Both the position numbers and the translations under genes were made by a program. A stretch of DNA of 64,000 bases, from the NCBI RefSeq assembly GCF_012273895.1, contig NW_024045136.1, positions 558,001-622,000 on the forward strand, read 5' to 3'. Source of the stretch: Zerene cesonia (lineage: Eukaryota > Arthropoda > Insecta > Lepidoptera > Pieridae). The notes beneath the pieces were generated by a model. That model made no database searches. It worked only from the letters and a program-made list of their open reading frames with translations, and had not been told where the DNA came from. Below, piece by piece: positions 31,572 to 44,757 of this stretch. How positions within the stretch are numbered: the stretch's first letter is position 1; every line of letters starts with the position of its first letter.

Positions 31572-31755
31572 TCTTGGCACAGTGGTAAAACGTGAGCGTA
31601 GAACCGAAGGACCCTGGGATCGATTCCTGGGGACGCACAAAAAAATGTCTCGGTCTGGCTTGACACAAGGCTAATCATAAAGTCCTGTCCTGTCCATAAA
31701 GAAAATCGATGCGTGAAAAATCCACCCCATACCCCACTAAGGGACACGGGACTAC
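31572..31755 (+). mobile_element. SINE family S2
   Basis: TTGGCACAGTGGTAAAACGT, GGACCCTGGGATCGATTCC, and tail GGGACACGGGACTACACGA. Confidence 0.65.
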
Positions 31756-31774
31756 ACGATGGATTCATTATCAC

Positions 31775-31811
<37 letters not shown>
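31775..31811. repeat. (CAA)n microsatellite
   Basis: About 12 CAA units directly after the S2 SINE tail. Confidence 0.95.
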
Positions 31812-32206
31812 AAGGCGTATTCGATAACTAAAAACACCGCAACCAGCTTCGCGTGTCGCCGAGCCTAACAGCCGCTGCAACAACGTGCCAACGTGAGACC
31901 GAACACGTGGGACCCGTTTCGGGGCCTAAATCACTAGAGGCCCCGCTCGTATCCTGGCAGCTAACTGTGCTTCTGCGTTGAGAACTTTCTCGAATACCAT
32001 ATCTACCTACATATAGGTACATAACTTATACGGGTATTGCTGTATACTTACTGCCCGCAATGGGTGGTTAATTTCGGCCATTTATTATAGCGACGGTGCT
32101 GCGAAAATTTAAGCCTATATAACAACTATAATTTCGTTTAATAAATATGCAGTAAGTTGTCTTTGTTATCGACTTCCAAAACTGAAAAGAAAGAATTATG
32201 AATTGA

Positions 32207-32280
32207 CTAGCTGCGCCTCGCGGCTTCACCCGCATAAGTCCGTATCCCGTAGGAATATCAGGATAAAAGTTGCCTATAGG
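32207..32280 (-). mobile_element. Lep1-type Helitron 3' end fragment
   Basis: CTAGCTGCGCCTCGCGGCTT to AAAGTTGCCTATAGG, where an S3-type fragment (GCCTGATGGTAAGCGACC) begins. Confidence 0.65.
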
Positions 32281-32633
32281 TAGGAAACGCCTGATGGTAA
32301 GCGACCACCCCCGCACCTGAACATTCGTACGAGGTAGGGCCGCTCATCAAATGAGAGTTAGATAACGTTTTGCTTAGCATATTCTATATCTTTAAGAAAT
32401 CAAATACGATAAAAAACCATTCGCATATCATATTATGTTTAGTGACTGTCACGGCCTACAATTTTAGGGTTCCGTACTCAATTCACTTAGAGCAATTGAG
32501 ACTAGTAAAGACTACGGTGACCGTTTGTCTGTATGTCTGTCACTCGCACTTGATCGATTTTTGTTTCGGCACCATAATATCATACAGAATAAACACAGGT
32601 GATCACCAGATATATCCTACTAACCATACTTCA

Positions 32634-32833
32634 TCATACTAATATTATAAATGCGAAAGTTTGTAAGGATGTGTGTGCGTTTCTTGCTCTTTCACGCAAA
32701 AACTACTGAACCGATTGCGGTGAAATTTGGTACGTGGACAGCTGGACAACGTGAATAACATATAGGCAACTTTTTATCCCGATATTCCTACGGGATACGG
32801 ACTTACGCGGGTGAAACCGCGGGGCGCAGCTGG
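32634..32833 (+). mobile_element. Lep1-type nonautonomous Helitron, full length
   Basis: TCATACTAATATTATAAATG to CCGCGGGGCGCAGCTGG; the terminal CTAG has changed to CTGG. Confidence 0.75.
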
Positions 32834-33424
32834 TTATTCCATAATGCACATACACTTAAAACATACTCTATCTTAATAATATTAAATCTATATACGAATG
32901 GATGCTTATTCGCTTTCCTCTATCGTAACGCATACTTTTGATTTCACCGACTACGACTCACCGCTGAGTTTTCAATGATAAAGTGATTACGCCTACGCAA
33001 TAAATATCATTTATCTCTCCTCTCTTTTATTCTTTAATAAATAAATTTTATTTTCTAATAAGCTTACATTGCTAAAAAGCAAACATTGGCAGCTTTTAGG
33101 TATTAATTTATATCATCACTAGCTCTCGACCGCGGCTTTCGTCATTCATCGCGTCATTATTAATATGCATCTCCTAATTCATCGAAATCGAATTATAATA
33201 ATTATAATGTGAATGCGATTCGGTTCGGTCGGAAATTCGGTTATATCGCTTTCATCTCCCTATTTCAACTTCTTCTACCCTACTTTTTTTCGGGATAAAA
33301 ATCATCCTATGTCCTTTCCCAAGTTCAGTTCTACCTTCATACCAAATTACATCAAAATTGGTTCAGCGGTTCAGGCGTGAAAGCGAGACAGACAGACAGA
33401 GTTACTTTCGGATTTATAATATTA

Positions 33425-33715
33425 CTAGCTGTGATCCGCGGTTGAAACCGCGTAAGTCCGTATCCCGTAGGAATATCGGTATATAAAGTGCCTGTGTGTT
33501 ATTTCAGTTGTCCAGCTATCTACGAAGCAAAATAGTATTATTATTCACCAATTGATGTCAGGAAAAAAAACACGAATAAAACACTAATATGACATTTAAA
33601 GATTCCTAGCTAGATCGATTTATCGCCCCCGAAACCCCCTATATACTAAATTTCATGAAAATCGTTGGAGCCGATTCCGAGATTCCAATTATATATATAT
33701 ATAGCCGATTCCGAG
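33425..33715 (-). mobile_element. composite Helitron-like element (family K)
   Basis: CTAGCTGTGATCCGCGGTTG, Lep1-like TCCAGCTATCTACGAAGCAA, then the K-specific TAGCTAGATCGATTTATCGC and CCAATTATATATATAT. Confidence 0.65.
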
Positions 33716-33720
33716 CTTCC

Positions 33721-33868
<148 letters not shown>

Positions 33869-34040
33869 AATTCTCGTGTCACAGTTTTCGTTGCCATACT
33901 CCTCCGAAACGGCTTGACCGATTCCTCTGAAATTTGGTAAGCATATTGGGTAGGTCTGAGAATCGGCCAACATCTATTTTTTATCCCGATATTCCTACGG
34001 GATACGGACTTACGCGGGTGAAACCGCGGGGCGCAGCTAG
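33869..34040 (+). mobile_element. chimeric Helitron-like element: family N 5' half with Lep1 3' half
   Basis: AATTCTCGTGTCACAGTTTT and CGAAACGGCTTGACCGATTC are family N. After CCAACATCTATTTT the sequence switches to TATCCCGATATTCCTACGGG and the Lep1 hairpin, ending GGGCGCAGCTAG. Confidence 0.65.
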
Positions 34041-34717
34041 TATATATATAGGGATTAGGGATGTGACAGATACGACACAGAGCCGCGGACGACAGCTAGT
34101 ATTTGTATAATTGTGTCGGTCCACCAGACGCTTTGGTTGGTTATGAAAAACCACGTGCACCATATTGTCTGACAAATGTGCGGTTTGGCACAGCCAGCTC
34201 GATGGAACAATGTCTAATGTATCTACCTAAAAGCCTTGAAACCGTTCATTATTAGTATTTTAATCTGTATCTAAAAATCAAACAGAAAACGCCAAAGTGA
34301 CTGTAAGTTTGTTGCGTTATAGCGCATGCACCGTTGAATTAAAAAATGATTTAGACGAATTTTGACACACCCACTAAAGAAAACATCAGCGATTTTCATC
34401 AAACATAACTTAAAATGACTTCTATAAAGCTTAAAAAAAAAAATCGATTCATCGGTTCGTGAGATACCACGCCGCAGACATACACAGACACAGAGACACA
34501 CACAGACGCGCGTCATTTTAGCGTCGCGGTTTAAAAATATATAGGCTCAGAAACATTCAGTCCCATATTACTAGACGGATTAAACCACTGCAGTCACCAT
34601 ATTTGCCCATGACAGTTAGGTCACGTAGGCACAGCTGCTCAGTCAAGATAAAGCCACGTGATTTGGACTTTGTTATGTACGTGCCTTTACAAAGCTATGC
34701 GGGAAATTGTCATAGTA

Positions 34718-34922
34718 CTAGCTGCGCCCCGCGGTTTCACCCGCGTAATTCCGTATCACGTAGGAATATCGGGATAAAAAGTTGCCTATATGTTATTCCA
34801 ATTGTCCAGCTGTCTTCGTACCAAATATCATTGCAATCGGTTCAGTAGTTCTTGCGTGAAAGAGCAACAAACACACTCACACACATATCCTTACAAACTT
34901 TTGCATTTATAATATTAGTAGG
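34718..34922 (-). mobile_element. Lep1-type nonautonomous Helitron, full length
   Basis: CTAGCTGCGCCCCGCGGTTT to TTTGCATTTATAATATTAGT. Confidence 0.78.
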
Positions 34923-35631
34923 GTAGGATTCTTGAAAAATGTCAAGCGAGATGGAAAAAGGAGGTTATCAATTTAACTGCATTTTTTGTGTTTGTGTTAA
35001 CACAAACTTTTTACTGGATGAATCGATTTTGGTGATGCCTTTTTTATTTGAGTACTGGTGCTGACGTGTGGTTCTATTTAAACTTTCGGACTACATATTT
35101 GAAGACGGTTTAGTTAAAAAAAAAATGAATTAAAACAAAGAAATCGTCTCATTGTTAGGTGAATATTTTTGAAGAAATTGTACCATCGGTACATATTATA
35201 TTCTATTTCTATTTACATCTAGCGTCAATGAATGTTATTCAGCACTAACGATAAAGGGTTGGTAAGGCGAAGAATGGAATGGACTTCCAAGGGTACGACC
35301 TCTGTCTCCCCCGTTCAAACTGTTCTTCTATGGTGGGGTATGGTACCTTCCCCAATTAGAGTTAACTCAACTCGTGATGAAGCGTGAAAGACGTCTGCAC
35401 TCCAATTTACTTTTTAGGTTATGTTAATAAGCATTGGCCCGATTTCTCGAGAATAATTTAGAGTTTCTTCCACATAATGCAATGGTATGATAACTATGAT
35501 TCGTACATGTATGTTCTCATTACCACAGGTGCAGTGGACGGTGGACGTAAGATGAGAGTGAGAAGATAACATGTACTCGCGATCCTGATAACTATTAATT
35601 CTGGTGCACATGAAAAATTAAAAACAAAAAA

Positions 35632-35752
35632 ATTATCACGAGGCGGGATTCAAACCAGCGTTATTTTGCCAAACCGTAGCAACGCCTAGCCTCTCGACCA
35701 AGGTAATTTTTTTTGTATTTCATTTGAATGCTATAGAACTAAAAATTAAATT
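35632..35752 (-). mobile_element. SINE family S4 head, reverse, with + sense body
   Basis: TATCACGAGGCGGGATTCAA is a reverse tRNA-like B box, and AACCGTAGCAACGCCTAGCC the reverse head. TTTGAATGCTATAGAACTAA follows in plus sense. Confidence 0.5.
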
Positions 35753-35918
35753 GATCGTGCACAATTAGCTATAGCGATTGCAGTCGCACCATCTCTCGTC
35801 TCCCTTGACCGAACCCACGCAGTGCGTGCAAATTGTATCCAGGTACTAGTTTTTCGCCAGCGTCTAAACCCTCACAGTCAAAGCAAAGAAGCTGCCACAG
35901 TCAAAGCCTTCAAATGAA

Positions 35919-36111
35919 TCCTACTAATAATAAATGCGAAAATTTGTAAGGATGTGTGTGTGTTTGTTGCTATTTCACGCAAAAACTACTGCACCGATTG
36001 CAATTAAATTTGGTATGTAGACAGCTGGACAACTGGAATAAAACATAGGCAACTTTCTATCCCAATATTCCTAGGGGATAAGGACTTACGCGGGTGAAAC
36101 CGCGCAGCTAG
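35919..36111 (+). mobile_element. Lep1-type nonautonomous Helitron, full length
   Basis: TCCTACTAATAATAAATGCG to GGTGAAACCGCGCAGCTAG, with the GGGCG of the 3' end deleted. Confidence 0.75.
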
Positions 36112-37017
36112 TAGTGTTTATAAAACGATGTCCTACTTGAAGGATAATTCAGTTTTGACATATGTAAAAATCTAACCGCCCATAAATAAAAAGGACTCAC
36201 TTGTTTTGTAATATAACAAAGAATATTAATAACTAGCTGGAAGTATGCGTGGCACAGGGCTAAAACGTGGTCAATGTGGTGATCCAGCCTATAATCTATC
36301 TCTGTACTAAATTGCATGCAGATCCCGAAAGAGCGTTTTGCGTGAAAGAGTAACAAACGTCCATACATTCTAACAAACATTCGCGTTCATAATATTATAG
36401 AAGGATGTTGGTATATATAGTATTGAGTCATATAACATTGAGACACTCATTATTCTCCAGCATTGCAACATTATAAACAATAGAATAGATTGATAAATTT
36501 AAATAACAATCCTTACTTAATAAGTGCGAAATTCTTTATCCTTCCTTCACGTTGAAACGGAGCAATTTTGTGGTATGATTCTTATACTTGGAGATAGTTA
36601 GGAGGCTAGACAGTGACGTAGGCTATCTTCTACCGCGGTGAAACAACTCATTCCTGCCGGAATCTCCTTTGACCACGCGCTCCAAGCGGGCAGAAGAATA
36701 GTTGAAGGTACATAATGAAAAACAAAACTGTGACGTAAAGTTCAAACGTCGGTGCGATAATTTCGCGCCGAAAATGTGGGTCGCGCTGAAGCAATCCGGC
36801 GACGGTCAAGGGATCGAGAATACGGTGAAGGCCAGGTTTCACCGGCGGCCTCGCGGCGCGATTATCGTACTTCTAGAGAACTCCCACCAGGGGATCGCTT
36901 CCTACATGCAATCATTTTCCTCTTGGCACCAATCGACGCAGGCGTTATTTGCCTTGGGTTTAGCACGCAGATTAGCTTGTTGCGTTTTTTTCTGAATTCC
37001 ACTTGTACTTTACCTAG

Positions 37018-37150
37018 CGGTCCGCCGCGGCTTTTCCCGTGGTACATATATAGCCTATGACACTCACGGATCGCGTACATGTTTAAAATACAGTAGTTCC
37101 TGAGATTAGTGCGTTCAAACAAACTCTTCAGTTTCATATCACAAGCAAGT
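37018..37150 (-). repeat. Helitron-like element (family P)
   Basis: CGGTCCGCCGCGGCTTTTCC then CGTGGTACATATATAGCCTA and CAGTAGTTCCTGAGATTAGT. Copies at 49206-49375, 63084-63270 and 63820-63980. Confidence 0.5.
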
Positions 37151-37924
37151 ATAGACCAATATCATGTACTGGTGCACTTAGATCTATAGGTTACTCCATA
37201 ACTTATATTGGTACCATTCTCTTAAGTTAAGACATACCTACATATACATGAAATACAGTAGTTCCTGAGATTAGCACGTTCAAACATACAAACTTTTAGC
37301 TAAAACTAAACTGTACGATGTTAGCGACACCGGCATATCACTAGGTACAGAGTATAGAGCTAAATCTGTTTATGTATGTGTGTATACCTGGATTTTTAAA
37401 ACTACCCAAGAAATTTGAAGGGGATTTTTTTAAAAGATAGCGATTCAAGAGGAAGGTTTATATATGTATAATAACATCAATTAAACTACACCGGATTTAA
37501 CGAAACACATATATTATGACAGTATTAATTTTGCCCTGATGTTGCCACAGCGGACAATACAGCGCCGTAAAAGCACCTTCCATTACTATCTCACCACAAA
37601 GCGATAGAAATGTATACTTAAATATCAATTCTTAGTAGTGCCTTCGATAACGTTTTTTAGAAGCAGGATATACGTAATGGGGCACATAATATTTGGTTTG
37701 CCACGGAGGCATAGAGCATGTGAACATTGATAACATAAAATACATATATAAATGAAAATAAACAAGCTAGTAAAATAACTGAATATTTAATGTATTTAAA
37801 CTCGCGTCTAGCATCAAAACTTGTACCGTGTTTTGCAGGGGTGTCGACCACTGCACCACCGCAACCAACCAACATTGCCATTAAAGTTACCAAGTGTTAC
37901 AAGGCCAACCATTGTTATGTGTGT

Positions 37925-38129
37925 ATCACACTTAGGGCTGCCAACTGTCATTTCACCTCAACACTGAAAATCAGTGTTGAGGTGTTCTGCCTCAAATATA
38001 CTGAGTGGCATCCTTTTTTGGCGCATGCAACCACACGTATTATTCCTTGATTATATATATATATTTTTTTTCTTTTTATTTTTCTATTTTTATGTATGTA
38101 TGTGTGTTTGTGTGTGTTAAAATAAATTG

Positions 38130-38161
<32 letters not shown>

Positions 38162-38162
38162 A
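37925..38162 (+). mobile_element. hairpin-bearing retroposon 3' end with (CTTT)n tail
   Basis: GCTGCCAACTGTCA, a perfect 14-bp hairpin (CACCTCAACACTGA, loop AAA, 37954-37984), ACTGAGTGGCATCC, T-rich stretch, AATAAATTGATC, then a CTTT run to 38161. Same layout as 50199-50402. Confidence 0.6.
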
Positions 38163-40159
38163 ATTTAAATTTATGTAATTACAAACAAAAATCATTAGGT
38201 GACTCATTATTTATAATTACTTATTACAACTTTAAGTACTCGCCTACTTGAGTTTGACTTTTGTGTCAATAGAAAACGTTAGAATTGGCTCGGATTAATG
38301 AAAATAATATTTACTTGGACGCAAACTATTATGAAGCCAAAATAATTATAGGATCACCCAGTACAAAGTTATGCATATAACAAACACAAAAAAGTATAGT
38401 GGATTTTAATTAATTGAATTTCGCATTCAATCGTTGAAAATGAATTCAGAAACATTTAACATCAATGTATAAACGTTTCTCAGTAAAATTAGCAGATACT
38501 CAATTCTACGAATAAAAGTAAGAATACACAGCGTAAATATAATATATGATATTAAATATGACAAAGTAAATTTTATAATAAATGAAAAAAAAATGTGGCA
38601 ACCCTAATCACCTTACAATAAAGCCGTTGTTCGCCAGCCGCTTTCCCAAATACAGGCCTTGTAGGATCCTTTGTTTTTAAATTTCATAACTACCGCCCAC
38701 ACAGATGAACAATAATCATTTACCACATTTCGTGGTGTACATTTTAAATAACAATATGTACACGGTCACATCCGAGTTTTAATGAGAACAGAATAGATAC
38801 TAAACAGATAACTACGTTTTTGCGTAATTATTTCCTACTAGCCTATTAGCCGCTCGTCCTGCGTCCGCGGTTTCGCTCGTGCGGTCAAAGATAATGAACA
38901 ACTGTCATACCTGCATCTCACATTTTTAATATACCATATTAATAACATAATATAATATATTTATAGTATTACGGGAAATTATAAATTTCGTAGTGATTCA
39001 GATCATCTTATGGGAATGAGTTGTTTTAATTCCTGCCTGTAACATTAGCCTATCCTTCGAACTGTATCTATACAAAAATTACACCGTAAAATAGCTCCGT
39101 TGCGACGTAAAAGAATGACAAACACTTGTATTTATACATAGCATTTTTGTTCAAGGTTTGCTTGGGACCCAAATCGTTTAATACTATAGGACAATTTGAA
39201 AGCCTAGGGTTGCCCAAAAAAAAAAATAGACAAGAATTTATCACCACTCATAATCATTGTAACAAAAGTAATCTCATTCTGTCCGTCCGTCACAAAACCT
39301 GCGACAATGGTAATTGCAGGACGGTGCGTCACTCGGCGCGTCATTTCAGCGTCATCCACCTATTGTTGTATCACAATGCGGACGGTCCCGGGCGAGGTTT
39401 CTCTTTGTCGTATTCTTTCCGACTCGAAGGACCATCCCACAATCCGTCTCTACGGAATCCTACAGAACTCTTATTACCCAGTCCAACTAGTATTATTTTA
39501 TTTCTAGTCAGTATCATTGCTTTTTTTATATACGTTTCCTTACCTCTTCGCACAATGCCTGGTAGAGATAGTTTAGTTAGTTATAAAAGTAACGTACACG
39601 GTGTCTATTTTTAAGTGTAGCTTAATGAAACATTTCAAATATGTAGCCAAATTGAAACGAAAGGAAAAAACGACCGGACTGAGATTTTCAGGCAAAGCGC
39701 GCTGATTCAATTCAATTCGATAAGACCTCAACATAAATTGGAATCCCATACCTCCCGCTCAATAACCCACTAACCGCTAGACCAACGCGAACAAAATTAA
39801 ACGGCCTGCCTTCCCAAAACTTGAATACCTACGAAAACTGAAAAAAATCACGTGCAGGCCCAACAGCCCATGATCAACTTGCGCACGCAATAATGGCTCT
39901 TACGTCTGTGAGATACAGTCCATATCCGATCGTGGCGCGAATGCCTGCATTATGATAAAAGTATAAATGTGTAGAAAAAAGCATCACCCGCTGTGTGCCA
40001 AGGGTGCGCGAACAAAAACTTACTTCTTCAATATTAAGTAAGAAAATGTAAAAAAAATCCCTACCAATAGCAAGTGAAATAGTATATGACGTATGACAAA
40101 TGTCAAGGAATATACTTCACCATGTACGTAAGATATTTCAAAAATTTTAACCGCCACTT

Positions 40160-40376
40160 TGGTACCTACTGCGGTTAAGACATGGGCGTGCGTAGCACCG
40201 AAGGGTCCTGGGTACGATTCCCGGTGAAGACTAACGAAAGTACAACGTCTTGGTCTGACATAATATGGAAGGCAACCGAGATGATGATCACTTACCCCCA
40301 TATCCGTAAAGGAAATCAATCAGGGTAACAGGTGCTTAGAGCATTAGCCCCGCACTCCACAAGAGAACATGGGAAT
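40160..40376 (+). mobile_element. SINE family S2, diverged
   Basis: GTACCTACTGCGGTTAAGAC, GGGTCCTGGGTACGATTCCC, and tail near ACAAGAGAACATGGGAA. Confidence 0.55.
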
Positions 40377-41056
40377 TTTTAAATACATTTTTTTTGGTAC
40401 AGCAAAATGAAAATAGGATTTTAATTCGCATATCACCGGCTCCTGAGTGATTTTTGGAATAAAAGCTATCTCACGTACTCGGGCTACTAATATCAGCATC
40501 CAAACCGATATAGTGTTTCATGCATGAAGAATAGACAGACGGTCAGAATTATTGGTAGAGATTTTGTCTCTCTCTCTTCTGCGCACATACGTTACCAAGT
40601 TAATTGCAATTTGCAATGTATTTTTCATCGCTGGCGACATTGCATCTGCTTCAAAAGCATGCTTTTCATCAATCGATTTCAGAACCTACTCTTCCATTTA
40701 CGGGAACGTCAGTTAAAAACAATCTAATCAATTCGAGGTTTGACCGTATTGTCAATAAATTAATTACGAACCATTAACGCAAGCACGTGCAACTTTTACC
40801 CGGTAATTTTTTACTTCCTAAGTGAACGTTTTTCCCGCTCTTCACGGCCACCATCTTATATTTATCGGGGTAAACAGAAGTATTATTACGCGAATTGCGC
40901 GTCGCTTAATGCAGTTGACTTTTATGAACCAACGGCTAATTTATTTTTGAGATTTGGAGCATTCAAACGTTTATGAAATTTTGAAAATTTCCAAAGAATA
41001 GAAAAATTCGATCGCGATGCGGGATTTGGAATTTTTTTTCATATATCATCGTTTTA

Positions 41057-41258
41057 TCCAACTAATATTATAAACGCGAAAGTTTGTGTGTATGGATGGA
41101 TGGATGAATGCATGCATGGTTGTTTGTTTCTCTTTCACGCGAAAACAGCTCATCGTAATTATATGCAATTTGTTCAGAGATAGATTATTGTCTGGATTAA
41201 GCACATAGGCTACTTTTTGCTCAGGTGCCACGCCATTGACGCCGCGGGTTACAACTAG
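41057..41258 (+). mobile_element. diverged Lep1-related Helitron
   Basis: TCCAACTAATATTATAAACG at 5', GCCGCGGGTTACAACTAG at 3'. The middle differs from Lep1 (TTCAGAGATAGATTATTGTC). Confidence 0.6.
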
Positions 41259-42879
41259 TCAATTATAGAAGTAAGTAGTACTAAATTACATGTCCGATGC
41301 CCGTAAAATCCAACATTTATTAAAAAAATGTTTATCTCTGTTTATTCAGGCCCATCTCCGAAACGGTTGGGCGGATTTGGACGGGACATTCCAGAGCAGT
41401 AGGCTCATGTTTACGAGGAGTTTAGTCTGTTTCCATTTGGAAAAAAACTGTGCTTGCTCGCAAATGGAAAAGAACTCGATTATGTCACAAGATCCTGTGC
41501 ATTATTATTAAAATCCTTCGCGCAATTAAAATTAAAATCTCAAAGACACCGCACAAAATAGAATTTCACGCTTTTTTCGCGAAAATATTCAAGGATTATA
41601 AACGGTAAAGAAAACAATGCTCAAGCAAAACAGTGGTGAGTTTTTTCGAGAGAATAATTCCAGAGGGACCTCTCATGGCGCCGCATTCGTCCCTTGCGTT
41701 GGAACGGTGCAAACAAAGTCGCCGGAAATCACAGAGCTTCCTGAGATGTTGGATAGATGTATAAAATCCTTCATAATGTAAAAGTACAGAAATTTTCCTA
41801 CGGAGAGTGACAAAATACTTTCAGAACACACTTTAAGTGTACAAATATTCCGCAATCCATAACACATTTTACGGAAATAAATGTATTACTGTAGTGTTTA
41901 CTTCAATAAAAAATACAAAATTCATTGAGGACCGGTTTTATAGCTTACGCACACTGTGACAGATTTCTAGGTGTCATGCAAACGCACCATGGCGTCGAAT
42001 CTAGACCGTATTGCTACAGACACTTTCGTAACCTTTATCTTACTTCCTCCTTCTGATGACATCTGATCTGGATTAGAGTGTAGGTTATTTTTTAATTCAG
42101 ATACTACGCGAGTGGATCAAGGAATAAAGGTTATATGCTTCGTACTTTAGCCACTTTTCTAGCAGGATCGATCAGCCAAAGTTACGAGTGATAGACGCCA
42201 GAACCTGGTGTACCTACTCTATGATTGGACCAATAATTTTCGCCTCAATAGTAAAAAACATCCAAGCTCCCAACACAAACTTTCCCGTTTACTAAATTAC
42301 AGGACTTCGTATTAGGCAAGCCAAGTTCAATAAACCTCAACCGGCATTGACTTCACGACAAACGAGTCGCAGGATCGCACCCGCGCCTGACACCTGGTGT
42401 GCGTGAATGTCACGCACATGAGGGTGTGCATATGGTGGTTCCAGCCCCCATAAAAACCTTGGTGCGTAAACTTCGAGGTCAGTGTACCTTCCGCATTCAT
42501 ATTTAACTAGGATTCAGTTACCACCTATAATCCTATTGTAGAATATCCTAACGCCTACTGTTTTGCGATACACTTCTTTTATTTCTAAATTTTATCGTCT
42601 GTTAAAAGTTCTTAATATTGACACAGCACAGTTAATTCAATTCCTCGGTTATTTACCGAAGCACATTTGAAAATCAATGGAATTGCTATGATTATACTGC
42701 AGTTTAAAGCTATTGCAGATAGCGACCAGTACCAAATGCCACGTCAAATATGTTATTTCTCACAACAGTTGCCAATTTTCGTATCTCACAAAACAGTAAT
42801 AATTTTATACCTGCTAAGAGTTTTGTTCGATTGTTCGCCAAGACCTGCCCACCTCGTATTTTTAACACACTTTTATTAG

Positions 42880-43080
42880 CTTCACCTGTATGTTTTGTAT
42901 GTTAAATATTGCTTTACACTCGATGATGACCCACATTACACGAAACGATTTAATTCAAGCTTTGTACACTTATCAAGGATCGGCGACAAAACAATAATTT
43001 GATGAGTTTTTCTTATTATCCTGATAAGGATCGTCAGGATTAAAATATTATAAGAGCAAGTGAGTCAATTTAGTTGATTC
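42880..43080 (-). repeat. interspersed repeat (family H)
   Basis: TTATTAGCTTCACCTGTATG, GATGATGACCCACATTACAC, CACTTATCAAGGATCGGCGA. Confidence 0.5.
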
Positions 43081-44457
43081 TATCATTACAGTTTGTTTTT
43101 TAGTCCTTTTTCTAAGTAGGTTTAATTATTATAGATATTTATACATATACATACATTCCTAACGATATAGCTTGAACATTTCATTGAAAACACAAAGAGA
43201 TATAGAAAATAATACAAATAATATACTTAAACTATTATCGATTATTGTAGAAAAATACAAAACCGACTGACTTGGCCCTTAACGTGTTTTATTAGAATAC
43301 CTAAAATCACTATAATTATATATTGTTCGAATTAACATTTTCACGAGGAACTCATATTATGACAAATATCATGAAAATTGTATGCGAATGAATGTCGCAA
43401 ATGGCCAAAGTATTTGCAGAGATTGAGGAACTATAAAATGTTTTAACCCTACAGGATGTATGCCGGTGACGGCTACCCTAACAGATGTAACAAGGGCCGA
43501 TAAAAACCAAAACGTTTCTGTTATCATAGCCATATGTACATATGGATGGATGGATCTGTTTTGAAATTGCGAAATACGTTTTTCTCGATCATTGGGCGGT
43601 GCCGCATGGGTATCTTTTAATTTCAATCCTTCTTATATTCTAAATGCGTAAGCTTGTTAGGATAGATGGATGGATGGATGTATGTATGTTTGTTTGTTTG
43701 TTTGATACTCTCTCTCACGGAAAGCTCTTAACGGATAATATACCAGCTAAACTGAGCTTGACGCATTTATAGACGCACACGCACACACACACATCCACCG
43801 CATATAATTTTTACTCAACACAACGTGGTACGTACGCGAAAGCCTCGCTTGCACTCAATTGCTCCACCTTACCGGTCCCGTAGGTGAAAAAAAAAAATGT
43901 CGACAGCCGTGCGCCCGCGCAGGTAGTCCGACCTTCGGGTTCAACGGCCCGCCGCCCTAAATATACACCACGCGGATGTGAGCACGGATTTTTTTTTTAT
44001 TTTTCGCCAGTCACCGCTCCTTGCGCTGACCCATGCCAGGCTATATGTAGACTGATAGATTGTATGAGCTTTATGCTACAATATGTTCTCTAAAAATAAG
44101 TATATAATATATCGTTTGGTATTTGGTATAGGTGGTGGTTTTTATAGATTTTAAAAAATTTTGACAGTTACCCAAATGGAGCAATTTAAATTCTTAAAAA
44201 TCAGTTCAGCAGCAGTTATGAGTGGTGCAACTAACACATGTTCTCATACAATATATATTACAATGTTTGTTCCCATATTTCATACTCCTAAATGATAAGA
44301 GTAAGACAGAGCAGCGTTTGCCGGATTAGCTGTATTATGAGCTATTATATTGTCTTTGATATAAAATTAAGATTGGCATAAGAATATTCTAGTGAAAAGG
44401 GCAAGGTTATTATTGAAACAACTAATACTTATTTATATAATAATATAATCATATGCT

Positions 44458-44757
44458 TCATCATCATCAGCCCATATATGTTCCACTACTGGGACACAGG
44501 CCTCCTATGAGGGTTTAGAACATAAGCCATCTAGCTGGCCAAGTGCGGGTTGGCAGATGTCACATGTCGCCGAACTTTTGATTCTTAGACATGCCGGTTT
44601 CCTCACGATTTTTTACTTCACCGTTTCGAACGGTGGTGATGTTATCCACATGTGCCGATAAATCGACAATTCAATTCATTACCTGCCCACTCGCCTGGTC
44701 TCGAACCCCGACTTATCGATTTTGAAATACGAGGTCCCCACCACTGCTTTGTCATCT
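44458..44757 (-). mobile_element. SINE family S1, near full length
   Basis: Reverse copy: CATCATCATCAGCCCATATA, GGCCAAGTGCGGGTTGGCAG, and head TTTTGAAATACGAGGTCCCC then ACCACTGCTTTG. Confidence 0.68.

Noticed and set aside
36702..37060. GC-rich open frames at 36.7-37.0 kb
   Set aside because: Several overlapping frames with no family similarity or splice sites; partly a family P repeat.
39126..39614. 162-codon plus-strand frame
   Set aside because: No recognisable motif, mixed composition, no splice context or family similarity; likely chance in this length of spacer.
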